Shown in pieces: positions 26,808 through 35,016 of a DNA stretch of 64,000 bases. How positions within the stretch are numbered: position 1 is the first letter of the stretch; each line of letters starts with the position of its first letter. The DNA is taken from the NCBI GenBank assembly GCA_002483085.1, contig DLHF01000075.1, positions 59,986 through 123,985 of the forward strand. Direction: 5' to 3'. The DNA comes from Ignavibacteria bacterium UBA7675 (GTDB lineage Bacteria; Bacteroidota; Ignavibacteria; Kapaibacteriales; UB7675). The notes under the pieces are model-generated. The model did not search any database. It was not told the origin of the DNA and saw only the letters and a program-made list of their open reading frames with translations. Both the position numbers and the translations under genes were made by a program.

Positions 26808-28244
26808 ATGAACAAATTCCCCGTCCTGCTGTTGGTGCTCTGTGTGTCCGTCGTGTTACTTTCGCAACGAACCATGGCACAAACAATGTTCGACCGCTCG
26901 CAACCTCCCGTCATTCCCGTGCCCCGCGAATTTCTGTTTCCCGAGTATTCCCGTTCTACGCTTGCCAGCGGCATACCGATTATCCTCGTGGAAGATCACA
27001 CACAGCCGCTGTTGTCCATCCATCTTGTGTTCAGAAAAGGAGCAGAGGCCGAACAGATTTCGGGTTTGGCAAACTTTACGTCCCAGATGCTTACGCGCGG
27101 TACATCGTCGCGCTCGGCCCGGCAAATCGCCGATGAGATGGATTTTCTCGGCGGCTCGCTGTACGCGTCGTCGTCGTGGGATACAACAACAGTAAGCCTC
27201 ACGGTGCTTACCAAATTCGCCGTCGCTGGTCTGAATGTCTTTGCAGATGTCGTGCGCAATGCCTCCTTTCCCGATGAGGAAATAGAGCGATACAGGCTCC
27301 AGGCGTTGTCGTACCTCCAACAGAACTACTCCGACCCCAATTACCTCGCCTCGGTGGCGCTCCGCACTGGCCTGTACGGTGAGCATACCTATGGCCATGC
27401 ACTTACCGGAACAACGGAATCGATTGGCACCATAAAAAGACAGGACTGCCTAGCTTGGTACAACGACGTGTTCACGCCCGGCAACGCATTTATCGTAGCA
27501 ACTGGCAATGTATCGCTCGACCAACTGAAGCAGATGCTGGACGCAGCATTTGAAGGCTGGACAACAGCAAAAAGCGAAAAAGAGCACATTGGATCGCCTG
27601 CGCCGGTCAAAGGCAGAAGTATTGTCATAAGCGAAAAGGCAGAAGCAGCTCAGACCGTCCTGCTCGTGGGCTTTTTTGCTCCTTCGGTCCCAGACGCCGA
27701 CTACCCGGCCATGCAGTTTCTGAACACGCTGCTCGGCTCGGTGTTCATTTCGCGGCTCAATGCGAACCTGCGCGAGGAAAAAGGCTATACATACGGAGTA
27801 AATAGCTATATCGATGTGCGCCAGCATTCTTCGGCACTTGTGATAGGCACGAGCGTGGGGCGCGATGTAACGCTGCCTGCCGTAAAGGAAATTCTCGGCG
27901 AGCTCCAGCGCATTGCGTCGGAACCTATTACCGACGAAGAGCTCGATCTGACCAAGAAGTACATGCTTGGGTCGTTTGCACTCCGCACAGCTACACCTTA
28001 TCAGGTGATAGGTTTGCTTTCGTCGCTGGAACTTTTCGACCTGCCTGAGGAGTACTACGGACAATACTACCAGACGCTCGCATCCATGACAAAGGAGCAG
28101 CTACTCGACGTGCAAAAGCGCCGGTTTTCTTCAGAGAACCTCGTGATTGCAGCCTCGGGCGATACCGTGTACCTGCAAGATATCCTCGGCGAACTCGGCC
28201 CTGTTACAGTGGTCTCTGCCGAAGGTGTGCACGCGGGCAAATAG
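26808..28244 (+). CDS. M16-family peptidase homologue, probably non-catalytic subunit
   Basis: 478 residues with a signal peptide (VLLLVLCVSVVLLSQRTMAQ). It has the two-domain fold of bacterial M16B proteins. The segment where active members have HxxEH reads GLANFTSQMLTRGT, so the zinc ligands and catalytic Glu are missing. The C-terminal half keeps the substrate-binding R/Y region (LREEKGYTYGVNSY). In Bacteroidota such inactive subunits normally pair with an active one; no HxxEH partner is next to it in this window. Secretion to the periplasm is predicted. Confidence 0.9.
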   Translation: MNKFPVLLLVLCVSVVLLSQRTMAQTMFDRSQPPVIPVPREFLFPEYSRSTLASGIPIILVEDHTQPLLSIHLVFRKGAEAEQISGLANFTSQMLTRGTSSRSARQIADEMDFLGGSLYASSSWDTTTVSLTVLTKFAVAGLNVFADVVRNASFPDEEIERYRLQALSYLQQNYSDPNYLASVALRTGLYGEHTYGHALTGTTESIGTIKRQDCLAWYNDVFTPGNAFIVATGNVSLDQLKQMLDAAFEGWTTAKSEKEHIGSPAPVKGRSIVISEKAEAAQTVLLVGFFAPSVPDADYPAMQFLNTLLGSVFISRLNANLREEKGYTYGVNSYIDVRQHSSALVIGTSVGRDVTLPAVKEILGELQRIASEPITDEELDLTKKYMLGSFALRTATPYQVIGLLSSLELFDLPEEYYGQYYQTLASMTKEQLLDVQKRRFSSENLVIAASGDTVYLQDILGELGPVTVVSAEGVHAGK

Positions 28245-28378
28245 GCAATGCTGGAGCGGCATACCCGGAATTTTGACCAGAAGTAAAACTTTTTTGCACA
28301 ATGGTCGTTTACAAGTCGGTGTTCGCGAGGGCGTACACTATCCGCTATTCCAATCACGAACAATACATACACTGACAC

Positions 28379-29365
28379 ATGAGCACAGCACAAGGAGACG
28401 TTAAAGCCGTCGAGCAACTGGCACAGTCCGTAAAACACATTCGTTCGGAGATCGGCAAGGTCATTATCGGCCAAGAGGAAATCGTCGAACAACTTCTGAT
28501 TACGCTGTTCGCCCGTGGCCACTGCCTTCTGGTAGGTGTGCCGGGTTTGGCAAAGACCCTACTTATCCGCACACTTGCACAGGTTTTGGACTTAAAATTT
28601 AGCCGTATTCAGTTCACACCCGACCTGATGCCGAGCGATATTACTGGTACAGAGATTATTGAGGACAATATCTCCACAGGCCAGAAAAACTTCCGCTTTA
28701 TAAAAGGTCCAATCTTTGCAAATATCGTCCTTGCCGACGAGATCAACCGTACTCCTCCGAAAACACAAGCTGCGCTGTTAGAAGCAATGCAGGAGCACAG
28801 CGTAACGGCTGCAGGCCATACGTACACTCTCGAAGAGCCGTTTTTCGTGCTTGCCACACAAAACCCCATCGAGCAAGAAGGTACCTATCCGCTGCCCGAA
28901 GCACAGCTCGACCGCTTTATGTTTAATCTGTGGTTGGACTACCCGGCATTCCAAGAAGAAGTGCAAATTGTAAAATCGACGACAACGCAGTACAAGGCAG
29001 AGCTCAAGCCCGTGCTCACAGCCAAACAGATTACGGATTTCCAGGACCTTATCCGCCGCGTGCCCGTAGCCGACAATGTGATCGAATACGCCGTGCGCCT
29101 TGCGCGCGAGACACGTCCGAACCCGCAATCGAAACAAGTAGTAAAAGACTTCCTGAGCTACGGTGCAGGCCCGCGTGCTTCGCAGTATCTCATCCTCGGC
29201 GCCAAAACACGTGCAGCTATTCTCGGCAAATTTGCACCCGACATCGAAGATGTGCGCGCTATTGCCCCGCCAGTGCTGCGCCATCGTATTGTAGCAAACT
29301 TCAACGCCGAAGCCGACAACATCAGTACAGTAGAAATTGTAAACAGGCTGATGAAAGAAATCTGA
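28379..29365 (+). CDS. MoxR-family AAA+ ATPase
   Basis: 328 residues. Walker A is GVPGLAKT (about 57-64). The next motif, LADEINRTPPKTQAALLEAM, is the Walker B/ATP-lid signature of MoxR, and TQNPIEQEGTYPLPEAQLDR is sensor 1. MoxR ATPases act as chaperones that mature or activate partner proteins, often von Willebrand A-domain proteins encoded next door. Here the expected DUF58/VWA genes do not follow: a terminator and an AT-rich unit come instead, suggesting that an operon was interrupted or never present. Confidence 0.93.
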   Translation: MSTAQGDVKAVEQLAQSVKHIRSEIGKVIIGQEEIVEQLLITLFARGHCLLVGVPGLAKTLLIRTLAQVLDLKFSRIQFTPDLMPSDITGTEIIEDNISTGQKNFRFIKGPIFANIVLADEINRTPPKTQAALLEAMQEHSVTAAGHTYTLEEPFFVLATQNPIEQEGTYPLPEAQLDRFMFNLWLDYPAFQEEVQIVKSTTTQYKAELKPVLTAKQITDFQDLIRRVPVADNVIEYAVRLARETRPNPQSKQVVKDFLSYGAGPRASQYLILGAKTRAAILGKFAPDIEDVRAIAPPVLRHRIVANFNAEADNISTVEIVNRLMKEI

Positions 29366-29389
29366 TAACTTTCTCATAGAGAAAACACA

Positions 29390-29416
29390 GGCTGGTTCAA
29401 AAGACCGGCCTTTTTT
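29390..29416 (+). terminator. rho-independent terminator after moxR-like gene
   Basis: Stem GGCTGGT / ACCGGCC (one G-U) with loop TCAAAAG, followed by TTTTTTG, 24 bases after the stop. Confidence 0.88.
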
Positions 29417-29497
29417 GTTTCTGGCTCGTTATTTGCTCGGTTCAAATTGGTGTCTTATCTTCGCAAGACCTTTTAATTTCCCATTGAGACTGTAACT

Positions 29498-30736
29498 ATG
29501 CTTAAAAGCCTTCGCATACAGAACTTCAAATCTATAGTTGATGATACTATTGAATTAGGACGAATCAATGTATTTATTGGCGAGAATGGATGCGGAAAAT
29601 CCAATATCTTAGAAGCAGTTGCCGTGTTGGGTTCAGCATTTGAAAACTCACTGAATGTTGAAAATTTATATTCAAAAGGAGTAAGGATTGCCAAGCCCGA
29701 ACTCATGAGGAATAGCTTTGCTGGCCAGCCCAAAAGAACACCTATTGGACTTGATTGTACAATTACAATATCGCATGCTAACTATGCTGTTAGCTCCCAA
29801 ATTCGCCCCACAGAGGACAAGTCAGTTTTCGCAGAATGGTATAGTAGCAATGACTTTTCCTCCCTCTTTCAACTAGTAGATGAAGAAGAGAGAAGGTTCC
29901 GGCAAATTCTTGAACATGTCACAACTAGTTCCGATTCTTATATTCCACCAACAGAAAACAAAAGATCCCAGAAAAGAAATCAGGAGCAAATAGCTACAAA
30001 GAGCTTCGAAAGAATACTTCGTATGATGCTTAGAGATCGAACCGCCGAGTACATCTCATTTATAAATAGTTTCCTGATATATAATTTATCTACAAAAGCC
30101 TTGCGTGGTATATATTCGGAAAGTAAAAAGACCCCGGTTGGTATTAATGGTGAAAATCTAGACGTTCTCATCTCAACCTTTACTTCTACAGAAATAGATT
30201 TACTAAAAGAATCTATAGGCTTTATTTCTTGGTTCAATGATATAGTTATTGATGCTGACGATATCTTGAAGTTTGAGGGCCACAAGCTCGGTAAAAGCAT
30301 CTCGACTCTCTACTTCAAAGACAAGTATATGAAGCGAGGGAATAACATCTTTTCTGCTGAAAATGCCAATGAGGGAATACTTCACATTCTCTTCTATCTG
30401 TCGCTATTTATTAGCGATCGTACGCCGGAATTTTTTGCTATTGATAATATCGAGACTGCTCTTAACCCGCAGTTATGTCGGGAACTAATAAAGAAATTAT
30501 CAGAACTTTCGCGTACCAGCACAAAACAGGCTCTCATCACAACTCATAACCCGGCCATACTTGACGGTTTGAATCTGAATGATGACGATCAACGTCTTTT
30601 TGTTGTCTATAGAACGGACGAAGGACATACTAAAACACGAAGAATAAAAGCGAAGATTAATCCTGATAACAACCACTATAAATTATCCGAATTGTGGATG
30701 CGCGGTCATCTCGGCGGTTTACCAAATACATTCTAG
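29498..30736 (+). CDS. SMC/RecF-like AAA ATPase (AAA_15/AAA_21 type), candidate defence component
   Basis: 412 residues. N-terminus MLKSLRIQNFKSIVDDTIEL, Walker A GENGCGKSN (about 30-38), an ABC-like signature region near 290 (SAENANEGILHILFYLSLF), Walker B EFFAIDNIETALNPQ near 310 and the H-loop ITTHNP near 350. This layout is that of OLD/RecF-type overcoming-lysogenization ATPases. The insert between the motifs is short and helical. The gene is visibly richer in A/T than its neighbours and uses AGA/ATA codons more. The next gene starts three bases after its stop, so the two are likely co-translated. A TATCTTCG -7-like box precedes it (29456-29463). Confidence 0.88.
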   Translation: MLKSLRIQNFKSIVDDTIELGRINVFIGENGCGKSNILEAVAVLGSAFENSLNVENLYSKGVRIAKPELMRNSFAGQPKRTPIGLDCTITISHANYAVSSQIRPTEDKSVFAEWYSSNDFSSLFQLVDEEERRFRQILEHVTTSSDSYIPPTENKRSQKRNQEQIATKSFERILRMMLRDRTAEYISFINSFLIYNLSTKALRGIYSESKKTPVGINGENLDVLISTFTSTEIDLLKESIGFISWFNDIVIDADDILKFEGHKLGKSISTLYFKDKYMKRGNNIFSAENANEGILHILFYLSLFISDRTPEFFAIDNIETALNPQLCRELIKKLSELSRTSTKQALITTHNPAILDGLNLNDDDQRLFVVYRTDEGHTKTRRIKAKINPDNNHYKLSELWMRGHLGGLPNTF

Positions 30737-30738
30737 CT

Positions 30739-31434
30739 ATGCGAGTAGGTATCATTGCTGAGGGAAGAGGTGATTTAGCTGTAATCACTAATATTTTGAA
30801 GGGTGCGATCGGCCTTGATGGAGCCTCGATCCAATATATTCGGCCAGAATTCTATCTCGATGAAACAGACATGGCTACGATGAATGAGAGACAATTTAGT
30901 TCTTGGACATTAGTTAAGAATGACTGCTGCGAGCTTAATCAAATAGTTGATTTCTTGGAGGCTCCTATTGATGAACAACGTCTCCTGATTATCCAGATCG
31001 ATACAGCAGAGGCAGACAATGATGGCTATGAGGCAAACCGTCCTTTGGAAAAAGATCACAAGCGCTATTCCTCCCTTCTGCGCGAAAATGTTGTTGCAAA
31101 AATCAATGAGTGGACAAACGGGTATAGCACAGAAAATATATGTTTTGCGGTAGCAGTTGAGGAAATTGATGCTTGGGTACTAACGATTTATATGGGTGAA
31201 GGCGATACATGCCAACATAGAACCCCAAAGGAGAAATTACGCAAGGAGCTTCCGAAGAAGCTATCGCCTAAAGAGACAAAAAAGCTATCCAATATGAAGG
31301 CATTTGATTACTATTGGGAGCTAACTCGCAACTTTAGGAAGAAAAAGGAGTTAGAGAAATGCACTAAGAAAAACCACAGTTTGTACCTTTTCTGCGAATC
31401 ACTGATTGACAAAGTAAGTACTCTCTCCACCTGA
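30739..31434 (+). CDS. TOPRIM/DUF4276-like protein, partner of the AAA ATPase
   Basis: 231 residues from the ATG at 30739, two bases after the ATPase stop; the in-frame upstream start at 30694 lies inside the ATPase and is less likely. The first strand reads MRVGIIAEGRGDLAVI (Glu8) and a later strand LLIIQIDTAEADND (Asp88, Asp93, Asp95). This is the Glu ... DxD spacing expected of a TOPRIM nuclease. VAVEEIDAWVLTIY near 139-152 resembles the EIEAW motif of DUF4276 proteins. The C-terminal 80 residues are Lys-rich. ATPase plus TOPRIM pairs occur in anti-phage systems (OLD, Gabija, PARIS). Assignment to a known system is not possible by eye. Confidence 0.8.
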   Translation: MRVGIIAEGRGDLAVITNILKGAIGLDGASIQYIRPEFYLDETDMATMNERQFSSWTLVKNDCCELNQIVDFLEAPIDEQRLLIIQIDTAEADNDGYEANRPLEKDHKRYSSLLRENVVAKINEWTNGYSTENICFAVAVEEIDAWVLTIYMGEGDTCQHRTPKEKLRKELPKKLSPKETKKLSNMKAFDYYWELTRNFRKKKELEKCTKKNHSLYLFCESLIDKVSTLST

Positions 31435-31526
31435 TCATTAAAGCGCCGATCGTCAAATTTATCCCGTTATTAGCACCCGAACAGTTATATTCGCATCGTA
31501 CTATTTATACAGTCAAAGGCAGAAGC

Positions 31527-32846
31527 ATGAATATCGTCGCAATTGTCGGGCGCCCGAACGTAGGAAAATCAACATTATTCAACCGCATTATTCGCAGGCG
31601 CGAAGCAATTATCGAAGAAGAACCGGGCGTAACACGCGACCGGCTGTACGCGCAAGCTGAGTGGGCGGGCAAGCACTTTACTCTTATCGATACGGGCGGT
31701 ATTGTGCCCGACAGCGAAGACGTGTTCGAAAAAGCTATACGCGAGCAGGCGATGATCGCTATCGAAGAAGCCGACTCTATTCTGTTCGTGTGCGATGGGC
31801 GAGCAGGCGTTACCCCGCTCGACGAAGAAATAGGCGCTCTGCTGCGGGCGTCCAACAAGCACGTAACACTCGCTGTGAACAAAGCCGATTCTCCGGCCTA
31901 CGATGCCGATGCACACGAGTTCTACTCGCTCGGCCTCGGCGATCCGTTCTCGTTCTCTGCTATTAATGGCCGCAGCACTGGCGATTTGCTCGACCACGCA
32001 ACGGAGCCCATTCCGCAGCATCCAATTGTTGACGAAGACCCGCGCCTGAAAATCGCTATCGTCGGTCGGCCCAATGCCGGAAAATCCAGCCTCGTCAACG
32101 CTCTGCTAGGCCAAGATCGTATGATTGTAACGCCTGTAGCAGGCACCACACGCGATGCCGTGGACAGTGTGATGAAATACTATGGCGAAGAAATTGTGAT
32201 TATCGATACCGCCGGTCTGCGCCGCCGCGCTAAAATAAAAGAAAACATAGAGATGTACAGCGTGCTGCGTACTCAGCGCGCTATCGACCGTTGCGATATC
32301 GCCGTGGTGATGATCGACAGCGAAACGGGCATAGAAGCGCAGGATAAACGCATTATTAATGATGTGGTGGAAGCCCGCAAAGGCGTTGTAATCGCCTTCA
32401 ATAAGTGGGACATCATGGAAAAAGACAGCAAAACAGCCGATGCTATTACGAAAAAAATCCATGAGGATTTGCGTACATTGGACTATATCCCGATTGTGTT
32501 TATCTCTGCGGTGACAAAGCAGCGCATCTCTAAGGTCGTAGAGCTGTGCAAGACGATTCTGGAACGCCGCAAAACACGTATCGGTACATCCGACCTCAAC
32601 GACAGGCTGCTAGAGGAAATCGAAAAGACTCCTCCGCCTGCAGTCTCGGCTCGCGATTTGCGTATCAACTATATTACACAAGTTGGTACAGAACCGCCCG
32701 TCTTTGCGTTTTTCTCCAATCACCCGGAACTCATTCCCGATTCCTACAAGCGCTTCCTCGAACGCAAGTTGCGCGATATCTATGAGTTCGAAGGTACGCC
32801 GGTATCGTTCCTGTTCAAGCGCAAGAATGTGAAAAGAGAATACTAA
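31527..32846 (+). CDS. der: ribosome-assembly GTPase Der (EngA)
   Basis: 439 residues with the hallmark tandem GTPase domains: G1 motifs GRPNVGKST (about 8-16) and GRPNAGKSS (near 178), each followed by DTGG/DTAG and NKAD/NKWD motifs. A C-terminal KH-like domain contains RDLRINYITQVGTEPPVFAF. It acts in 50S subunit biogenesis and is essential in most bacteria. Length is standard. TATATTCG (31487-31494) upstream is a possible -7 element. Confidence 0.97.
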   Translation: MNIVAIVGRPNVGKSTLFNRIIRRREAIIEEEPGVTRDRLYAQAEWAGKHFTLIDTGGIVPDSEDVFEKAIREQAMIAIEEADSILFVCDGRAGVTPLDEEIGALLRASNKHVTLAVNKADSPAYDADAHEFYSLGLGDPFSFSAINGRSTGDLLDHATEPIPQHPIVDEDPRLKIAIVGRPNAGKSSLVNALLGQDRMIVTPVAGTTRDAVDSVMKYYGEEIVIIDTAGLRRRAKIKENIEMYSVLRTQRAIDRCDIAVVMIDSETGIEAQDKRIINDVVEARKGVVIAFNKWDIMEKDSKTADAITKKIHEDLRTLDYIPIVFISAVTKQRISKVVELCKTILERRKTRIGTSDLNDRLLEEIEKTPPPAVSARDLRINYITQVGTEPPVFAFFSNHPELIPDSYKRFLERKLRDIYEFEGTPVSFLFKRKNVKREY

Positions 32847-32858
32847 CAATGAGCGTTG

Positions 32859-32981
32859 GCAGGCCGGTTGGTACACCGGCCTGCGAGGTACTCAAAGCTA
32901 CGGCGGTTAGGGTTGCACACCACGAGGCGGGCGTGCAGCGCGGTGCAGAGGCCGTACCTGCGGGCAAAGACAGAAGCGCCC
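32859..32981 (-). repeat. dispersed repeat copy R5, left arm of inverted pair
   Basis: Begins with a perfect 10-bp hairpin (GCAGGCCGGT / ACCGGCCTGC, 32859-32884) 12 bases after der, which may also terminate transcription. It then carries module A (32935-32948) and module D (AAAGACAGAAGCGCCC, 32966-32981), all in minus orientation. Its reverse complement matches R6 (33721-33826) over about 100 bases. Confidence 0.75.
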
Positions 32982-33039
32982 CGAACCTACACACTGCGAA
33001 AACTTAGAGTGAGAATAGATTTTTCGGCATTAGTTGCTC

Positions 33040-33684
33040 ATGCCCAACAGCGATAGTATATCCCTTTACCGCTCTGCGCCGTTTCTCAAACGGCTGCTTC
33101 CTACGCTGGTGTTCCTTGTGCTATCACTCGCCGTATTTGCTCGCTTTATTACGTGGGTGGAGCGGCGACCCGGAGTCGTCCTGGCCGATCCGGTGCTGGC
33201 ATGGCTTCCGCCGACAGATGTTACGTGGCTGGCTTTTGCTTTTATCTACTGCGCCATTGTGGTGGCAATCGTCTATCTGATAAGGCACCCCGGCAGGCTA
33301 CTGCTCGCGTTGCAGTCGTATATCCTACTTGTGGTGGTGCGGATGGCAGCGATGTACTTGCTTCCTCTGGATCCTCCCGCGCACATGATTCCGCTGGTCG
33401 ACCCGCTTGTGGAGCTGTTTGGCTCGGGCGGTGTTACGCTCTCCCGTGATTTATTTTTCTCCGGCCACACATCTACGCTGTTCCTGCTCGCCCTCACAGC
33501 CGTTCGGCCCCAGCTTCGCGTCCTGTTTTTAGTGTGTACTGCCTGTGTAGCTGCGTGCGTATTAGTGCAACATGTGCACTACACCATCGACGTAGTAGCG
33601 GCGCCCTTTTTTGCGTGGGGTTGTTTTTCCGCAGCGGCGTGGCTGCATACGCGCTTCCCCTACCCTGCACAAAAAGCAAAGTAG
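33040..33684 (+). CDS. PAP2_C / sphingomyelin-synthase-like integral membrane protein
   Basis: 214 residues from the ATG at 33040 with about six hydrophobic segments. The signature DLFFSGHTSTLFLLAL near 148 and HVHYTIDVVAAPFFAWG near 180 match the catalytic His ... His-x3-Asp triad of the PAP2_C (lipid phosphatase/sphingomyelin synthase-like) family. The reaction would be transfer or hydrolysis of a phospholipid head group at the membrane. The substrate is unknown. The gene is bracketed by inverted copies of the intergenic repeat (R5 and R6). Confidence 0.85.
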   Translation: MPNSDSISLYRSAPFLKRLLPTLVFLVLSLAVFARFITWVERRPGVVLADPVLAWLPPTDVTWLAFAFIYCAIVVAIVYLIRHPGRLLLALQSYILLVVVRMAAMYLLPLDPPAHMIPLVDPLVELFGSGGVTLSRDLFFSGHTSTLFLLALTAVRPQLRVLFLVCTACVAACVLVQHVHYTIDVVAAPFFAWGCFSAAAWLHTRFPYPAQKAK

Positions 33685-33720
33685 CATACACCTGCCTGCC
33701 CAGCTCCCTGCAATGCGCGT

Positions 33721-33826
33721 TTGCGCTTCAGTCTCCGGCCCTGTGCTTTATCGCTGCACCGCGCAGCACGCCCGCCTCGTGGTGTGCAACCCCAACCGCA
33801 GTAGCTTTGCGTGCATAGCAGGCCGA
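33721..33826 (+). repeat. dispersed repeat copy R6, right arm of inverted pair
   Basis: Module D variant (GCGCTTCAGTCTCCGGC, 33723-33739), then GCACCGCGCAGCACGCCCGC and TCGTGGTGTGCAACCC, then a match to R5 through GTAGCTTTG and GCAGGCCG. It is the reverse complement of R5 on the other side of the PAP2_C gene. Confidence 0.75.
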
Positions 33827-34006
33827 TAGAGCAACCGTGTGATTGTTATCATAAAAATGATGTGAAGACATCGGCCTTCCACCGCAGCTATGATCCATTT
33901 TCCCGCATCCTCCAAGAATTTCGCCGTTTATTCGTCCATTCCGCAGCACTGATGGATACGGTGCACAACTCCAGCATCCATGCGCTACATTGAGCGCATT
34001 CGATAG

Positions 34007-34038
34007 AACGCCGGGCACCTGCCCGGCGTTTATCTTTT
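34007..34038 (+). terminator. strong terminator without an obvious gene upstream
   Basis: Perfect 11-bp stem AACGCCGGGCA / TGCCCGGCGTT with a two-base loop, followed by TATCTTTT. The nearest plus-strand gene ends 323 bases upstream. Confidence 0.85.
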
Positions 34039-34132
34039 CGCAACTTTCCCGTGTTTGGTTTTTTCCGTATTCTTGCGCTCCGGTTTCGGCATACTTCTAC
34101 CCAAACTTGCAATAATCCCAGCGACAGCTCTT

Positions 34133-34897
34133 ATGAAAATTATCTCCTGGAATGTAAACGGCATCCGCGCCATACAGAAAAAAGGTCTTCTCGACTACCT
34201 ACGCACAGAGTCGCCCGATGTACTCTGCCTACAGGAAACTAAAGCACATCCCGAGCAGCTCGATGCCTCGCTGACCGCGCCGGAAGGATACCACGCGTCC
34301 TACCATTCGTGTTCGGTGAAAAAGGGATACAGCGGCGTTGCTACGTTTTCTAAAGTAGCTCCCGAGGGTGTGGAGACGTGTTTTGGCGTAGAGAAATTCG
34401 ACTGCGAAGGGCGCGTACTGCGCAGCGATTTTGGCGAGTTCGTGCTGTTTAATGTGTATTTCCCCAATGGCGGCATGGAGCATCGCCTGCCCTATAAATT
34501 AGAATTTTACGACGCCTTTTTTGAGCACTGCGAAGCACTTCGCAAGCAAGGCCGCAAGCTGCTGATCTGCGGCGACTACAACACGGCGCACATGGAGATC
34601 GACCTAGCGCGCCCAAAGCAGAACACGGCAACGTCGGGCTTTATGCCCATCGAGCGGGAGAAGCTCGACAGAATCGTAGAAATGGGCTATGTGGACACGT
34701 TCCGCGAGTTTACAAGCGAACCTGACCACTACACGTGGTGGAGCAACCAGCAGCAATCGCGCCAGCGAAATGTGGGTTGGCGTATCGACTACCACTTTGT
34801 GACAAAAGACCTTCTGCCCAGCGTGCAAGCGTCTTACCACCAGCCGCATATCATGGGCTCGGATCATTGCCCGGTGGTCATAGAACTGGCGATGTAG
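34133..34897 (+). CDS. xth: exodeoxyribonuclease III (AP endonuclease family)
   Basis: 254 residues from the ATG at 34133 (MKIISWNVNGIRAIQKKGLL). This start matches the family and is preferred over an upstream frame extension. Motifs in order: LCLQETKA (Glu metal ligand, about 37-44), SGVATFSK, NVYFPNGG, LICGDYNTAH (Asp/Asn), and GSDHCPVVIEL at the end (catalytic Asp-His). It removes 3' blocking groups and cuts at abasic sites in base-excision repair. No Shine-Dalgarno is visible. Confidence 0.96.
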   Translation: MKIISWNVNGIRAIQKKGLLDYLRTESPDVLCLQETKAHPEQLDASLTAPEGYHASYHSCSVKKGYSGVATFSKVAPEGVETCFGVEKFDCEGRVLRSDFGEFVLFNVYFPNGGMEHRLPYKLEFYDAFFEHCEALRKQGRKLLICGDYNTAHMEIDLARPKQNTATSGFMPIEREKLDRIVEMGYVDTFREFTSEPDHYTWWSNQQQSRQRNVGWRIDYHFVTKDLLPSVQASYHQPHIMGSDHCPVVIELAM

Positions 34898-35016
34898 CGC
34901 CCGAGCCACGCCGCCTACCCGTGGCATGACTCTGCAATGAATTCATCATGTGGAAGTGGAAAGGAAAATCCGTAGAATTGTGCTTCGGATTGTGTACAAT
35001 TTTCCTGGGAAATCCT

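Larger units (their letters stand above)
33685..34132. other. 448-base intergenic region with repeat R6 and an isolated terminator
   Basis: Contains repeat copy R6 (33721-33826), about 180 bases of unassigned sequence, a strong terminator (34007-34038), and the region upstream of the exonuclease III gene. One 60-codon frame (33811-33993) ends just before the terminator but lacks start signals. A small RNA or small protein cannot be excluded. Confidence 0.5.

Noticed and set aside
29430..29450. tRNA-like GGTTCAAATTGG segment
   Set aside because: No acceptor stem or anticodon arm can be drawn around it; it is upstream sequence of the ATPase gene.
29498..31434. Direct assignment of the ATPase/TOPRIM pair to PARIS or Gabija
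   Set aside because: Motifs are compatible only at the fold level: the partner lacks recognisable DUF4435 or UvrD-helicase features.
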